DNA of 64,000 bases from positions 310,001 to 374,000 of the forward strand of contig NZ_JAKRRW010000004.1 of NCBI RefSeq assembly GCF_026191635.1, written 5' to 3'. The notes beneath the pieces were generated by a model that saw nothing but the letters and a program-made list of their open reading frames with translations, had not been told where the DNA came from and did no database searches. Both the position numbers and the translations under genes were made by a program. Source of the DNA: Photobacterium obscurum. Its GTDB lineage: Bacteria > Pseudomonadota > Gammaproteobacteria > Enterobacterales > Vibrionaceae. Position 1 is the stretch's first letter; every line of letters starts with the position of its first letter. Of this stretch, positions 29,229-37,821 are shown piece after piece.

Positions 29229-30275
29229 ATGACCGAAACAGTAGTGCGTCTTACACAGATGACCAAGAAAGCTGGGTGAGCGGCGAAAATCGGCCCTAAG
29301 GCCATGGCGCAGGTTCTGCAGTCCATTTCACCCCTATTTCCCGAACAAGCGTATCCCGATCTGATGGTTGGGTTGACGGTAAGTGACGACGCTGCCGTCT
29401 ACAAAATCACTGATGATGTTGCCGTTATTCAGACATTGGACTTTTTTACCCCAATTGTGGATGACCCGTATGACTTTGGTGCCATTGCTGCTGCGAATGC
29501 ACTCAGCGATGTGTACGCCATGGGCGGACAGGTAACATTGGCAATGAACATTTTTTGTGTTCCGAGTGATCTTCCCCAAGAGATTGTCGGCCAAATTCTC
29601 AAAGGTGGCGCGGAGAAAGTCCGTGAAGCCGGAGCGGTCTTGGTTGGCGGTCACACCGTCGAAGATGATGAGCCGAAATTTGGTTTATCCGTTATGGGTA
29701 CGATCCATCCTTCAAAAGTGCAAACCAAAGCCGCTGTTGATAGTGGCGATGTATTGGTACTTACCAAGCCAATTGGTACCGGCTTGATTTCTACTGCAGC
29801 AAAACGGAATAAGGCGAGTCAGCAGGCAATTAAAGCCTCAACCGACAGCATGAAGAAGCTTAACCGTAAAGCGGCAGAAATTTTTGCTCGATATCCAATC
29901 AAGGCCTGTACCGATGTCACAGGTTACTCATTGCTTGGCCATGCATTGGAAATGGCAGAAAAAAGCGATGTTTGCATGCACTTTAAAGCCACTCAGGTGC
30001 CGTTCTTAATCGAAGCACAAGACTATGCCGCACAGGGGCTGTTCCCCGGAGGTGCCAAGCGTAATCTGGATGCCTATCGAGACGAGATCGAATTTGCTCC
30101 TGAACTGGAGGAAAGCTGGCAGCGCAAGCTGTGTTGTCCGGAAACCTCCGGCGGCTTGCTGGCAGCGGTACCCAAAGATTGTCTGGACGCTTTATTAACT
30201 GAATTTAGCAATAGTGAAGAACCATGTTGGGTTGTCGGGTACGCCGAGGAAGGAGCCGGCATAAAAGTCAGCTAG
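29229..30275 (+). CDS. selD: Selenophosphate synthetase SelD (UGA = Sec17)
   Basis: Makes selenophosphate from selenide and ATP, the selenium donor for tRNA-Sec. In-frame TGA at 29277-29279 is codon 17, in KKAG-U-AAKIGP, where E. coli SelD has Cys17; so the enzyme that feeds the system is itself a selenoprotein. The glycine-rich ATP loop, TDVTGYSLLGHALEMA and CCPETSGGLL are intact. 348 residues, the family length. ATG 29229 follows AAGGA. It is inserted between grdD and grdE, 180 bases after grdD. Confidence 0.95.
29277..29303 (+). promoter_or_regulatory. UGA and candidate SECIS hairpin, selD
   Basis: GGCC-CTAA-GGCC (29292-29303) is a hairpin 12 bases after the TGA. The loop lacks the GGU seen in E. 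coli elements, so a divergent SECIS/SelB pairing is implied if functional. Confidence 0.45.
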
Positions 30276-30356
30276 TTAACGCCAGTCTCTTTTGAGGTGA
30301 ACGTTAGACTTTTTAAAGGATTACCCATCCCAATTGACGCTTGTTTGGAGATATAA

Positions 30357-31649
30357 ATGAAACTCGAACTAGGCAATATTCATGTTCGTGATTTGGCTTT
30401 CGGGCCAGTGAGCGAAGTAAAAGAAAATACTGTGGTGATTGAACAGCAAGCACTTTTGAACCATCTGTGCGAACTGGATCACCGTATCCGCTCGATTGAG
30501 CTATCAATCGCAAAACCAGGCGATAGCATCCGTATCATGCCGGTCAAAGATGCTATTGAACCTCGAGTGAAAGTTAACGGTGGTGGAGACATCTTCCCGG
30601 GACGTCACTTAGGTGAAGAGGCAATGGTTGGTGAAGGTCGTACGCACGTGCTGAAAGGCATGGCGGTGATCACTACCGGTGAGGTTGTTGGTTTCCAAGA
30701 AGGTATCCTGGATATGAGCGGTCCAGGTGCAGAATACACACCATTCTCTTCAACCATGAACCTGGTTATTCAGTGTGAAGTGGATGATTCATGCAACCAG
30801 TACGATCACGAAGGTGTACTTCGCCTTGTTGGACTGGAAGCGGGTCGCTGGATTGGTAAGTTGGCTGCTGATGTTGAGCCAGACGAAATCCAGACTTACG
30901 AGACAAAACCGCTATTAGAGCAGGCGGCTGAGTATCCTAACCTACCAAAAGTTGGTTATGTTTACATGCTGCAAAGCCAAGGCCTACTGCACGATAGCTA
31001 CTATTACGGCGTTGATGTGAAAGGCATGCTTCCTACATTGATGTACCCAACAGAAGTGATGGACGGTGCAATTATCAGTGGTAACTGTGTCTCTGCCTGT
31101 GACAAGAACACCAGCTATGTTCACCAGAACAGCCCGGTTATCTACGATCTTTACCGCCACCATGGTTCGAAGTACAACTTCATGGGCGTTATCGTCACTA
31201 ACGAAAACGTCACTCTGCGTGACAAAGAACGCTCATCTAACTTTGTTGTGAAGCTTGCTAAGCAAATGGGCTGGGACGCAGCGATTGTCAGTGAAGAAGG
31301 CTTTGGTAACCCAGATGCCGACCTGATGATGAACTGTGCCAAGCTAGAAGCTGCCGGTATTCAGACTGTCTTGCTGACCGATGAATATGCAGGTCAAAAC
31401 GGCGAAAGCCAGTCGCTTGCAGATTCCCATGAAAGTGCGAATGCAGTAGTGACTAACGGTAACGCCAACCAGCTAGTGACACTACCAGCGATGGACAAAG
31501 TGATCGGTCACGACCGTTATGCTGATATGGTTGCTGGTGGTTTCCAGGGCAGCTTGCATGAAGATGGCTCTATCACGGTTGAAATTCAAGCGATTCTTAG
31601 CGCAACCAGTGAACTTGGCTATCATCACCTCACCACTAAAGCAAGCTAA
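30357..31649 (+). CDS. grdE: Glycine reductase protein B proprotein GrdE (substrate-binding, pyruvoyl)
   Basis: 430-residue precursor of the alpha and beta subunits of protein B. It cleaves itself at Asn243-Cys244 (GNCVSACDKN), the Cys becoming the pyruvoyl-type carbonyl that forms a Schiff base with glycine. Both residues are seen here, at 31083-31088. The PGRHLGEEAMVGEGRTHVL block is typical. No betaine- or sarcosine-specific partner (GrdH/I or GrdF/G) is present, so the operon is for glycine. grdB follows 14 bases on. Confidence 0.94.
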   Translation: MKLELGNIHVRDLAFGPVSEVKENTVVIEQQALLNHLCELDHRIRSIELSIAKPGDSIRIMPVKDAIEPRVKVNGGGDIFPGRHLGEEAMVGEGRTHVLKGMAVITTGEVVGFQEGILDMSGPGAEYTPFSSTMNLVIQCEVDDSCNQYDHEGVLRLVGLEAGRWIGKLAADVEPDEIQTYETKPLLEQAAEYPNLPKVGYVYMLQSQGLLHDSYYYGVDVKGMLPTLMYPTEVMDGAIISGNCVSACDKNTSYVHQNSPVIYDLYRHHGSKYNFMGVIVTNENVTLRDKERSSNFVVKLAKQMGWDAAIVSEEGFGNPDADLMMNCAKLEAAGIQTVLLTDEYAGQNGESQSLADSHESANAVVTNGNANQLVTLPAMDKVIGHDRYADMVAGGFQGSLHEDGSITVEIQAILSATSELGYHHLTTKAS

Positions 31650-31663
31650 GCGAGGATACTCAC

Positions 31664-32962
31664 ATGACATTGAAAGTAGTTTATTACTTGAACCAGTTCT
31701 TCGCCCAGAAAGGTGGTGAAGAGATGGCCCACACTCCAATGGAGGTGGTTGAAGGTACAGTTGGTGTTGGTTCACAAGTGAACACAATGCTACAGGACAA
31801 GGCTGAAATCACACATACGATTATTTGTGGTGACTCCTACTTCAACGAAAATGAAAGCCTGTGCTGTCACGGATTGCAGGAAATCCTAACTCAGCTGAAA
31901 CCGGATCTCATCATTGCGGGTCCTGCTTTCAACGCCGGTCGTTACGGTATGGCTTGTGGTACGGTTGCCAAAGTTGCTCACGAAATGGGCATCACCACAA
32001 TTTCGGGTATGTATCCTGAAAACCCTGGTTATGAACTGTTCCGTCAGTATGCTTACATGGTTGAAACTGGCAACAGTGCAGCGAGCATGCGCAAAGCGGT
32101 TCCTGCAATGGTTAAGCTGATTAACCGCTATGTTGAAACTGATGGCGAAGTTGGCTCTCCTGAAGAAGCGGGTTATATGCCTCGTGGTATCCGCGTGAAC
32201 TTCTTCGCAGATAAGCGTGGTTCTGAGCGTGCCGTTGACTTGCTGATTTCCAAAATTGGTGGTCAGGAGTTCACAACTGAATACCCAATGCCAGTGTTTG
32301 ACCGCGTTGAGCCTCAGCCTCCGGTTGAAATGATGAGCACAGCTAAGATTGCGCTTGTTACTTCAGGTGGTGTGGTACCTAAGGGCAACCCAGACCATAT
32401 CGAATCTTCAAGTGCATCTAAGTATGGCGAATACAGTATTCGTGGTTTGGAAACCTTGACGGAAGAGACTCATGAAACAGCGCACGGCGGATATGACCCA
32501 GTTGCTTGCAACCAGGACCCTAACCGAGTTCTTCCAGTCGACGTGTTGCGAGACATGGAACGAGAAGGTGTTATCGGAAGCCTGCATGACATGTTCTACA
32601 CCACGGTCGGTAACGGTACGGCGGTCGCGAAGGCGAAAGAATACGGCGCAGAGATTGCGATGAAGCTACAGAAGGCAGGGGTGACAGCTGCTATATTCAC
32701 CTCCACTTGAGGCACTTGTACTCGTTGCGGCGCAACGATGCTCAAAGAAATCGAAAGAGTAATGCCTGTAGTTCACGTTCTAACTGTCGTGCCTATTTCT
32801 AAAACGGTTGGTGCAAACCGTATCGTTCCTGCCATTGCGATCCCTCATCCACTGGGTGATCCAACAATGCAGCCGAAAGAAGAGAAATACGCTCGTCGTC
32901 AACTAGTCGAAAAAGCACTAAGTGCACTTCAGACTAAGATTGATGAGCAGACAGTGTTCTAA
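31664..32962 (+). CDS. grdB: Glycine reductase selenoprotein B, GrdB (UGA = Sec349)
   Basis: Selenoprotein gamma subunit of protein B that receives the substrate for transfer to GrdA. The frame runs through TGA 32708-32710 (codon 349) to a TAA at 32960. The motif around it is TST-U-GTCTRCGATM, the UxxC redox motif of the family. 432 residues, against 436 with Sec350 in Eubacterium acidaminophilum. Without recoding it would be split at 32710 and 32738. GAGGAT before the ATG is the ribosome site; a terminator closes the operon. Confidence 0.95.
32708..32737 (+). promoter_or_regulatory. UGA and SECIS hairpin, grdB
   Basis: CGTTGC-GGC-GCAACG (32723-32737) is a perfect 6-bp stem whose base starts 12 bases after the TGA, the best SECIS candidate in the window. 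Confidence 0.65.
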
Positions 32963-32994
32963 GCATTCTTAGATATTGGAACAAGAAGCACTAG

Positions 32995-33022
32995 AGCCAG
33001 CCGGATTCCGGCTGGCTTTTTT
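32995..33022 (+). terminator. Rho-independent terminator of the grd operon
   Basis: AGCCAGCCGG-ATT-CCGGCTGGCT followed by a T-run, 33 bases after the grdB stop. Confidence 0.93.
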
Positions 33023-33397
33023 AGTTTTTGTGTTCCGAACTAAAACTCTTGGGTAATTTGTTAAGTATGAGAGTCGTTTGCACCGAGTTTTCCCCCCCCC
33101 TCCGGCTCCTCCTTCTGGAAGCAGTTACTGCCAAGTCTTTACTTTGCTCAAGGGAGGGAGAGCTTTCTTTGTTGTTGTCAGTCCATCAACAAGAGTTATT
33201 TGGAATTGCTATGTGTGTATCAATGGTTCAACTGCAAAGAAGGTTCTTCCCCTTGTACGATTAAGTAAAGGAATTGAGATGGCTGATAGAAGGGGAAGCT
33301 AGATGGGGTTGGTGATTCGGTATGAATTTTTTTGGATAGCTTTTTTCGGCAATCCCCGCTTAGGCGGGGATGATGACTTGCTGAATGGGGGGCAAGG
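33023..33397. other. Intergenic region with C9 run and hairpins
   Basis: No credible gene. A nine-C run lies at 33092-33100, a palindrome GCAGTTACTGC at 33121-33131, and an 8-bp hairpin ATCCCCGC-TTAG-GCGGGGAT at 33352-33371 between the convergent grdB and grdX genes. The last lacks a proper T-run on either strand. Open frames here look non-coding. Confidence 0.5.
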
Positions 33398-33823
33398 TTA
33401 GCTTAAGCCTTTGAAGCCAAGTGAATCGAGACAGGATTTGATCAGCTGCAGATCAATAAAGCGAAAATCGGTTTTTTGTTTTTCGGGGAACCGGGCATCA
33501 ATGTCTTCATCGGTAAGAGTCAGGTGTGTTGGGTTAGCTTTGCATAGTACCTGGTAACGTTCGATGGCCTGCTCTATAAGGTTTAATGCATCCATATCCA
33601 GCTCATCATGGTTATTAAGTACGATGATGCTGCGATAGGGCGTCTCATGAGGCTTTACACTTCCCGCGAGAGGATGGGAGATAAGCTTGCCGCCGAGGTG
33701 TATTTTATCTCTCGTTAGCATCAAAACATCATTAATGCTATTTAGCTGAGTAAATTTAACTGATGTATTTAAATCCGCGATGCTGGGATTATTGCTGATA
33801 ATTTCTAGCTTGTCGTATCTCAC
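33398..33823 (-). CDS. grdX: GrdX-family protein
   Basis: 141-residue protein of unknown biochemical role found at the head of clostridial grd operons. The HPLAGSVKPHETPYRSI block (about 50-66) and the DALNLIEQAIERY helix identify the family. Here it is separate from the operon, on the opposite strand downstream, converging with grdB. GTG 33823 is the start, with AGGGA seven bases upstream; no ATG is available. The placement suggests independent expression, perhaps as a regulator or assembly factor. Confidence 0.85.
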   Translation of the reverse strand: MRYDKLEIISNNPSIADLNTSVKFTQLNSINDVLMLTRDKIHLGGKLISHPLAGSVKPHETPYRSIIVLNNHDELDMDALNLIEQAIERYQVLCKANPTHLTLTDEDIDARFPEKQKTDFRFIDLQLIKSCLDSLGFKGLS

Positions 33824-34203
33824 GTTTATATCCCTAAAAAATAACGCTAAAACAATCTTTTTGCGGTTATAAAATGTTCATTTGGTAATTGTCATTATAA
33901 TAAAAGTAAAGGTGTTAATTTCGGGTTGATATCTTATTTTTACTATCTTTTGAGCAAGATTAGAAAAACTAATTATGTTAATTAGTTTTATCTTTATCAA
34001 TGTAATGAAGTTGTAATTTGGTGGTTTTATTTTTGAAATATTAGAGATGTTACTAGCGTCTTGTGCTGATAAAAAATGTTAGCTAGATAACTTATTAAGA
34101 AATGAGTTGTATATGTGTGTAAGTTTGCTGAAAAGGTCACAGAATGCCAGTTAAGCACTTTTAAATCATAATGTTATTGGGTACATTAAAGCCATCGAAA
34201 CGC
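33824..34203. other. AT-rich region between grdX and selC
   Basis: 380 bases very rich in A and T with no gene. It should contain the divergent promoters for grdX (minus) and the tRNA-Sec gene (plus). Confidence 0.45.
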
Positions 34204-34295
34204 GGAAGTGGATGGGGTCTGGTGGCCCTCCCGGTCTTCAAAACCGACGTGAGCTGAATAGGCTTTGGCAGGTTCGATTCCTGCTCCTTCCGCCA
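34204..34295 (+). tRNA. selC: tRNA-Sec (anticodon TCA)
   Basis: Selenocysteine tRNA of 92 bases with encoded CCA. The anticodon loop CTTCAAA (TCA at 34238-34240) decodes UGA. The T arm is GCAGG-TTCGATT-CCTGC, with discriminator G and a long extra arm, as in SelC. Acceptor GGAAG pairs with CTTCC. Between T stem and discriminator only seven bases remain, and U6 faces C, so the acceptor/T stack seems 7+5 rather than the usual 8+5. It is upstream of selA. Confidence 0.92.
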
Positions 34296-34580
34296 ACTCT
34301 TTTTTTATACAAGTTAAATCGTGTATTAAGTACTTATAAAAAATAGATTTTAAAACATGGTAATAATGAAATGTTATGCATGTTTTATTCAGGGTGTGAA
34401 GAATGACGGTGGCAATGTTAATTACCACTAATTTATAAATTAGTTTTCATCTTGTTCTTGTCCCTGAACTCTTCCTTAAAGCCCTCACTTCAAATTTCCT
34501 GAATAGACTATCAACGTTTAAATATATATGACGATTTATGATTCTCTATTTTAAATTTTTAAAATTATTGGGGCTTTATC

Positions 34581-35948
34581 ATGGCAATAAGCACCTTATC
34601 ATCTATCCCACAGATCGAAAAAATTCTTCAGCAAGCTTTTCTCTCGCCTTTTATTGAGCGGCTTAGTCGTCCAGTAGTGACAGATATTGTCCGAGAACAA
34701 GTACAAGCTTACAAAAAGAAGCACTTGAAAGATCCTGAGGGCACTCCGTTTTCACTGGAGCAGCTTTACCATTTTATTGAGCAAGGTTGCTGGTTAATGA
34801 ACCAACAGCGGTTGCAGCGGGTCGTTAATGGTACTGGGGTGATCGTTCATACTAACCTTGGCCGTTCACCAATTGATAGCGAGTTGTGGCAAAGCGTCAG
34901 TGAAGTGAATACCCATTACAATAACCTTGAAATCGATCTTCATACCGGTAAGCGCGGTAAACGCAAAGGCATGTTGCAGCAGTTAATGCAGTACTTGGTT
35001 AAAGGCGAAGACACCTTAGTCGTCAATAACAATGCATCTTCTATCTATCTAATGTTGCATGAATTGGCTAAGGGCAAGGAAGTTATTGTATCTCGTGGTG
35101 AGCAAATCCAAATTGGTGGTGGCTTCAGAATCCCTGACATCCTGGCGCTATCCGGTGCCAAATTGGTGGAAGTTGGCACTACTAATATCACTACGGCTCA
35201 AGACTACCTTGATGCTGTGACTGAAAATACTGCCATGGTGCTGATTGTCCATACATCAAATTTCAAGATCCGCGGTTTTACCGAGTCAGCTGATATTAAA
35301 GAGCTGGCACGAGATCTACCAGAGCATGTGATACTGGCCGTCGATCAGGGATCCGGTACAACCACAGAAGACATGCCTGATGAACCTACCGTGGCTAGTT
35401 ATATTCAGGCGGGGGCGGATATTGTTTGCTTCTCAGGCGATAAGATACTGGGCGGCCCTCAGGCTGGTTTGGTGACTGGCAAGCAGGCACTGATCAAGCA
35501 GCTTGAGAAGAATCCGATGATGCGAGCATTCAGACCAAGCAGGATCGTGTATTCATTGCTTGAGGAGCTGGTGGTTCGCAAGCTTAACCAGCTTCAAAGT
35601 GGTCGTGGGGTGGCTGAAAGTAAGAGTTCACTATCGGAACATGAGCTTGAAGACAGGGCCAATCAGCTAGCGGCAGGGTTTGGCGAACAAGTGCAGGTTG
35701 TGCGTTCAGAAATGACAGTAGGCGGAGGTTCACTGCCGGATCAAAATGATCCCTCATGGTCTGTTGAGATCGTGCCGGAGAATGGTCGATACAAGCGGTC
35801 AGCAGAAAAGTTATTGCAAGTGATGCGTAATTGGCCGCTGCCTGTCATTGGTGTGATCAAGCACGACAAAGTGCAGCTTAATCTGGCCACGATTAACGAA
35901 TCAGAAATAAGTTATCTACGCAGCCAACTGGCGGAGGTATTGCAATGA
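34581..35948 (+). CDS. selA: L-seryl-tRNA(Sec) selenium transferase SelA
   Basis: PLP enzyme that converts Ser-tRNA(Sec) to Sec-tRNA(Sec) with selenophosphate from SelD. 455 aa. The PLP lysine is K288 in FSGDKILGGPQAG, and the preceding AVDQGSGTT is conserved. The N-terminal domain contains HTNLGRSP, another family motif. selB overlaps its stop (ATGA), so SelA and SelB are translationally coupled. The selC-selA-selB order suggests one transcription unit. Confidence 0.97.
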   Translation: MAISTLSSIPQIEKILQQAFLSPFIERLSRPVVTDIVREQVQAYKKKHLKDPEGTPFSLEQLYHFIEQGCWLMNQQRLQRVVNGTGVIVHTNLGRSPIDSELWQSVSEVNTHYNNLEIDLHTGKRGKRKGMLQQLMQYLVKGEDTLVVNNNASSIYLMLHELAKGKEVIVSRGEQIQIGGGFRIPDILALSGAKLVEVGTTNITTAQDYLDAVTENTAMVLIVHTSNFKIRGFTESADIKELARDLPEHVILAVDQGSGTTTEDMPDEPTVASYIQAGADIVCFSGDKILGGPQAGLVTGKQALIKQLEKNPMMRAFRPSRIVYSLLEELVVRKLNQLQSGRGVAESKSSLSEHELEDRANQLAAGFGEQVQVVRSEMTVGGGSLPDQNDPSWSVEIVPENGRYKRSAEKLLQVMRNWPLPVIGVIKHDKVQLNLATINESEISYLRSQLAEVLQ

Positions 35949-37750
35949 GTTATGTTGTTGGTACGGCAGGCCATGTCGATCATGGTAAATCGGCGTTGAT
36001 CAAAGCGCTGACTGGTATTGATACCGCGCACCTTCCACAGGAAAAGAAGCGCGGGATGACGATTGACCTTGGCTTTGCCTACTTCAAGCATCAGGACGGG
36101 ACGCCTGTTGGTGTCATCGATGTGCCGGGCCATGAACGATTTATCCGCAACATGGTGGCGGGGGTTTGGAGCCTCGATATGGTTCTGTTTGTCGTTGCTG
36201 CCGATGAAGGCTGGATGCAGATGTCAACCGACCACCTAAAAGTGATCGCATCGATGGGGATCGAAAACGTGACTTTGGTGATCTCTAAGTCTGATCTTGT
36301 CGATGATGAGATGCTGGCATTGGTCGAGGAAGAAGCCCTTGAGCAGTTTTTAGAGATAGCAGGCTTTATTCCTGACTCCGTGGTGGTCTCTGCTCATCAG
36401 CAAAAAGGAATTGATGGGCTACGTCAGCATATCTGCCGTAAGCTGGATAATCACCAGGAAAAAGCTAGACAGCGTATTGCGAGTGAACGCCAGGGCCATT
36501 TGTATATTGACCGTGTTTTTACGGTCAATGGTGTCGGTACTACTGTCACCGGCAGTTTGTGCGGCGGTGAGTTTCATGTAGGGCAGAAGTTGATCCTCCA
36601 ACCATCAGGCAGGGAAGTGCAGGTAAAAAGCTTGCAGTCCTATCATCAAAATATTGATACTGCTGAGCCGGTATCTCGAGTTGCAATTGCCCTTAAAGGG
36701 GTGAAGAAAAAAGAGGTTGAGCGCGGCTTTTGCCTGATGGCGTCGAAAGAAACTGGTTTTGTTACCGATGAGTTGATTGTGAGATTAGACAGCCTGCTCT
36801 TTGAGAACAAGTGCCGTAATAACAGTGAAGTCGAGGTCGCATTCGGCACCTTTAATACGCTTGCCAAGATCTTTGTGTTTAAAGGGACAAACCTGGCGCG
36901 CTTGCGTCTGAAAGAGCCTGCCTGTTGTTTCTGGAATCAACGGGCATTGCTGATCCAGCATGGTGGCAGCCGGATCTTGAATTGTGGGGCTGTTGCCTGG
37001 GGAGGAGCGGTTGTTAAGCAGCACCGTAATAAACTCTATGATCTGCTAATGGCGATGCCTGAACATCCAGCATGGGAAGACTATGTAACGATTAATATGT
37101 CGCTATATGGTTACGCCAAACGCGGTGATCACCAGCTTGATGAAGTCGGATATAAGGTTTGCGGCGACTGGTTGTTCACCGAAGATTGTTACAACAACTC
37201 TCATCGGCAGATAGAGTCAATTCTCAAGCAGGAGCAAATTGATCTGTCTGCTAACGAGCTAAGCGGCAAGCTCCAGCTGCCGATTGCTGTGTTGTCATCC
37301 CTGTTACAGCAGTTTGTCGAGGAAGGGAAGCTGAAACAAAGCGGCGAGTTATTCTCACTGGGTAACGGGCGAAGTGAAGCGCAGTTATCGCCTACGGCGA
37401 AACAAATTCTAGAACGGATGAGTCAGGCTGAAAAGCAAGGTTATGAGGCGGATAAAGAGAAAATCCCAGGCGCTCAGAAAGAGCTTCGCAACCTTGTTAG
37501 ACTAGGCTTTGCCGTGCCGCTAGAAGGCAAAATTTACTACGAAAAAGGTCTTTACGATAATCTGGTCAATGACATTATTGAAGGGCTAGAAGTCAATGAG
37601 CGCTTTAAGATATCTGATGCCAGAGATCGGACTGGCTTGTCACGCAAATATATGATCCCTGTGCTGAACCGCATGGAATCTGATGGCTGGATCAAGCGTA
37701 TCGAAAATGATCGTCAGGTGCTAAGAGCTCTCGAGCCGGTTGTAGCGTAA
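35945..37750 (+). CDS. selB: Selenocysteine-specific elongation factor SelB
   Basis: GTPase that brings Sec-tRNA to the ribosome at UGA codons followed by a SECIS hairpin. G1 GHVDHGKS (9-16), switch-region KRGMTIDLGFAY, G3 DVPGHE and G4 SKSD are intact. The last ~200 residues hold the winged-helix repeats that bind the SECIS hairpin; these should match the hairpins of grdA, grdB and selD. 601 aa, slightly below E. coli's 614. It ends the sel unit. Confidence 0.96.
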   Translation: MSYVVGTAGHVDHGKSALIKALTGIDTAHLPQEKKRGMTIDLGFAYFKHQDGTPVGVIDVPGHERFIRNMVAGVWSLDMVLFVVAADEGWMQMSTDHLKVIASMGIENVTLVISKSDLVDDEMLALVEEEALEQFLEIAGFIPDSVVVSAHQQKGIDGLRQHICRKLDNHQEKARQRIASERQGHLYIDRVFTVNGVGTTVTGSLCGGEFHVGQKLILQPSGREVQVKSLQSYHQNIDTAEPVSRVAIALKGVKKKEVERGFCLMASKETGFVTDELIVRLDSLLFENKCRNNSEVEVAFGTFNTLAKIFVFKGTNLARLRLKEPACCFWNQRALLIQHGGSRILNCGAVAWGGAVVKQHRNKLYDLLMAMPEHPAWEDYVTINMSLYGYAKRGDHQLDEVGYKVCGDWLFTEDCYNNSHRQIESILKQEQIDLSANELSGKLQLPIAVLSSLLQQFVEEGKLKQSGELFSLGNGRSEAQLSPTAKQILERMSQAEKQGYEADKEKIPGAQKELRNLVRLGFAVPLEGKIYYEKGLYDNLVNDIIEGLEVNERFKISDARDRTGLSRKYMIPVLNRMESDGWIKRIENDRQVLRALEPVVA

Positions 37751-37772
37751 GGTTATTAGCCCGTTATAAATG

Positions 37773-37806
37773 AAGAAGCCTCACAATGTGAGGCTTCTTT
37801 GGTTTT
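37773..37806. terminator. Bidirectional terminator after selB
   Basis: AAGAAGCCTCAC-AAT-GTGAGGCTTCTT with T residues, between convergent selB and the lipoprotein gene. Confidence 0.9.
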
Positions 37807-37821
37807 AGCTAATCACTCAAA

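Noticed and set aside
33028..33302. Two overlapping plus-strand open frames downstream of grdB
   Set aside because: No ribosome site, low-complexity start through the C9 run, and they overlap each other; no family features.
34186..34428. 80-residue minus-strand open frame across selC
   Set aside because: It is the antisense of the tRNA-Sec gene and contains no protein signature.
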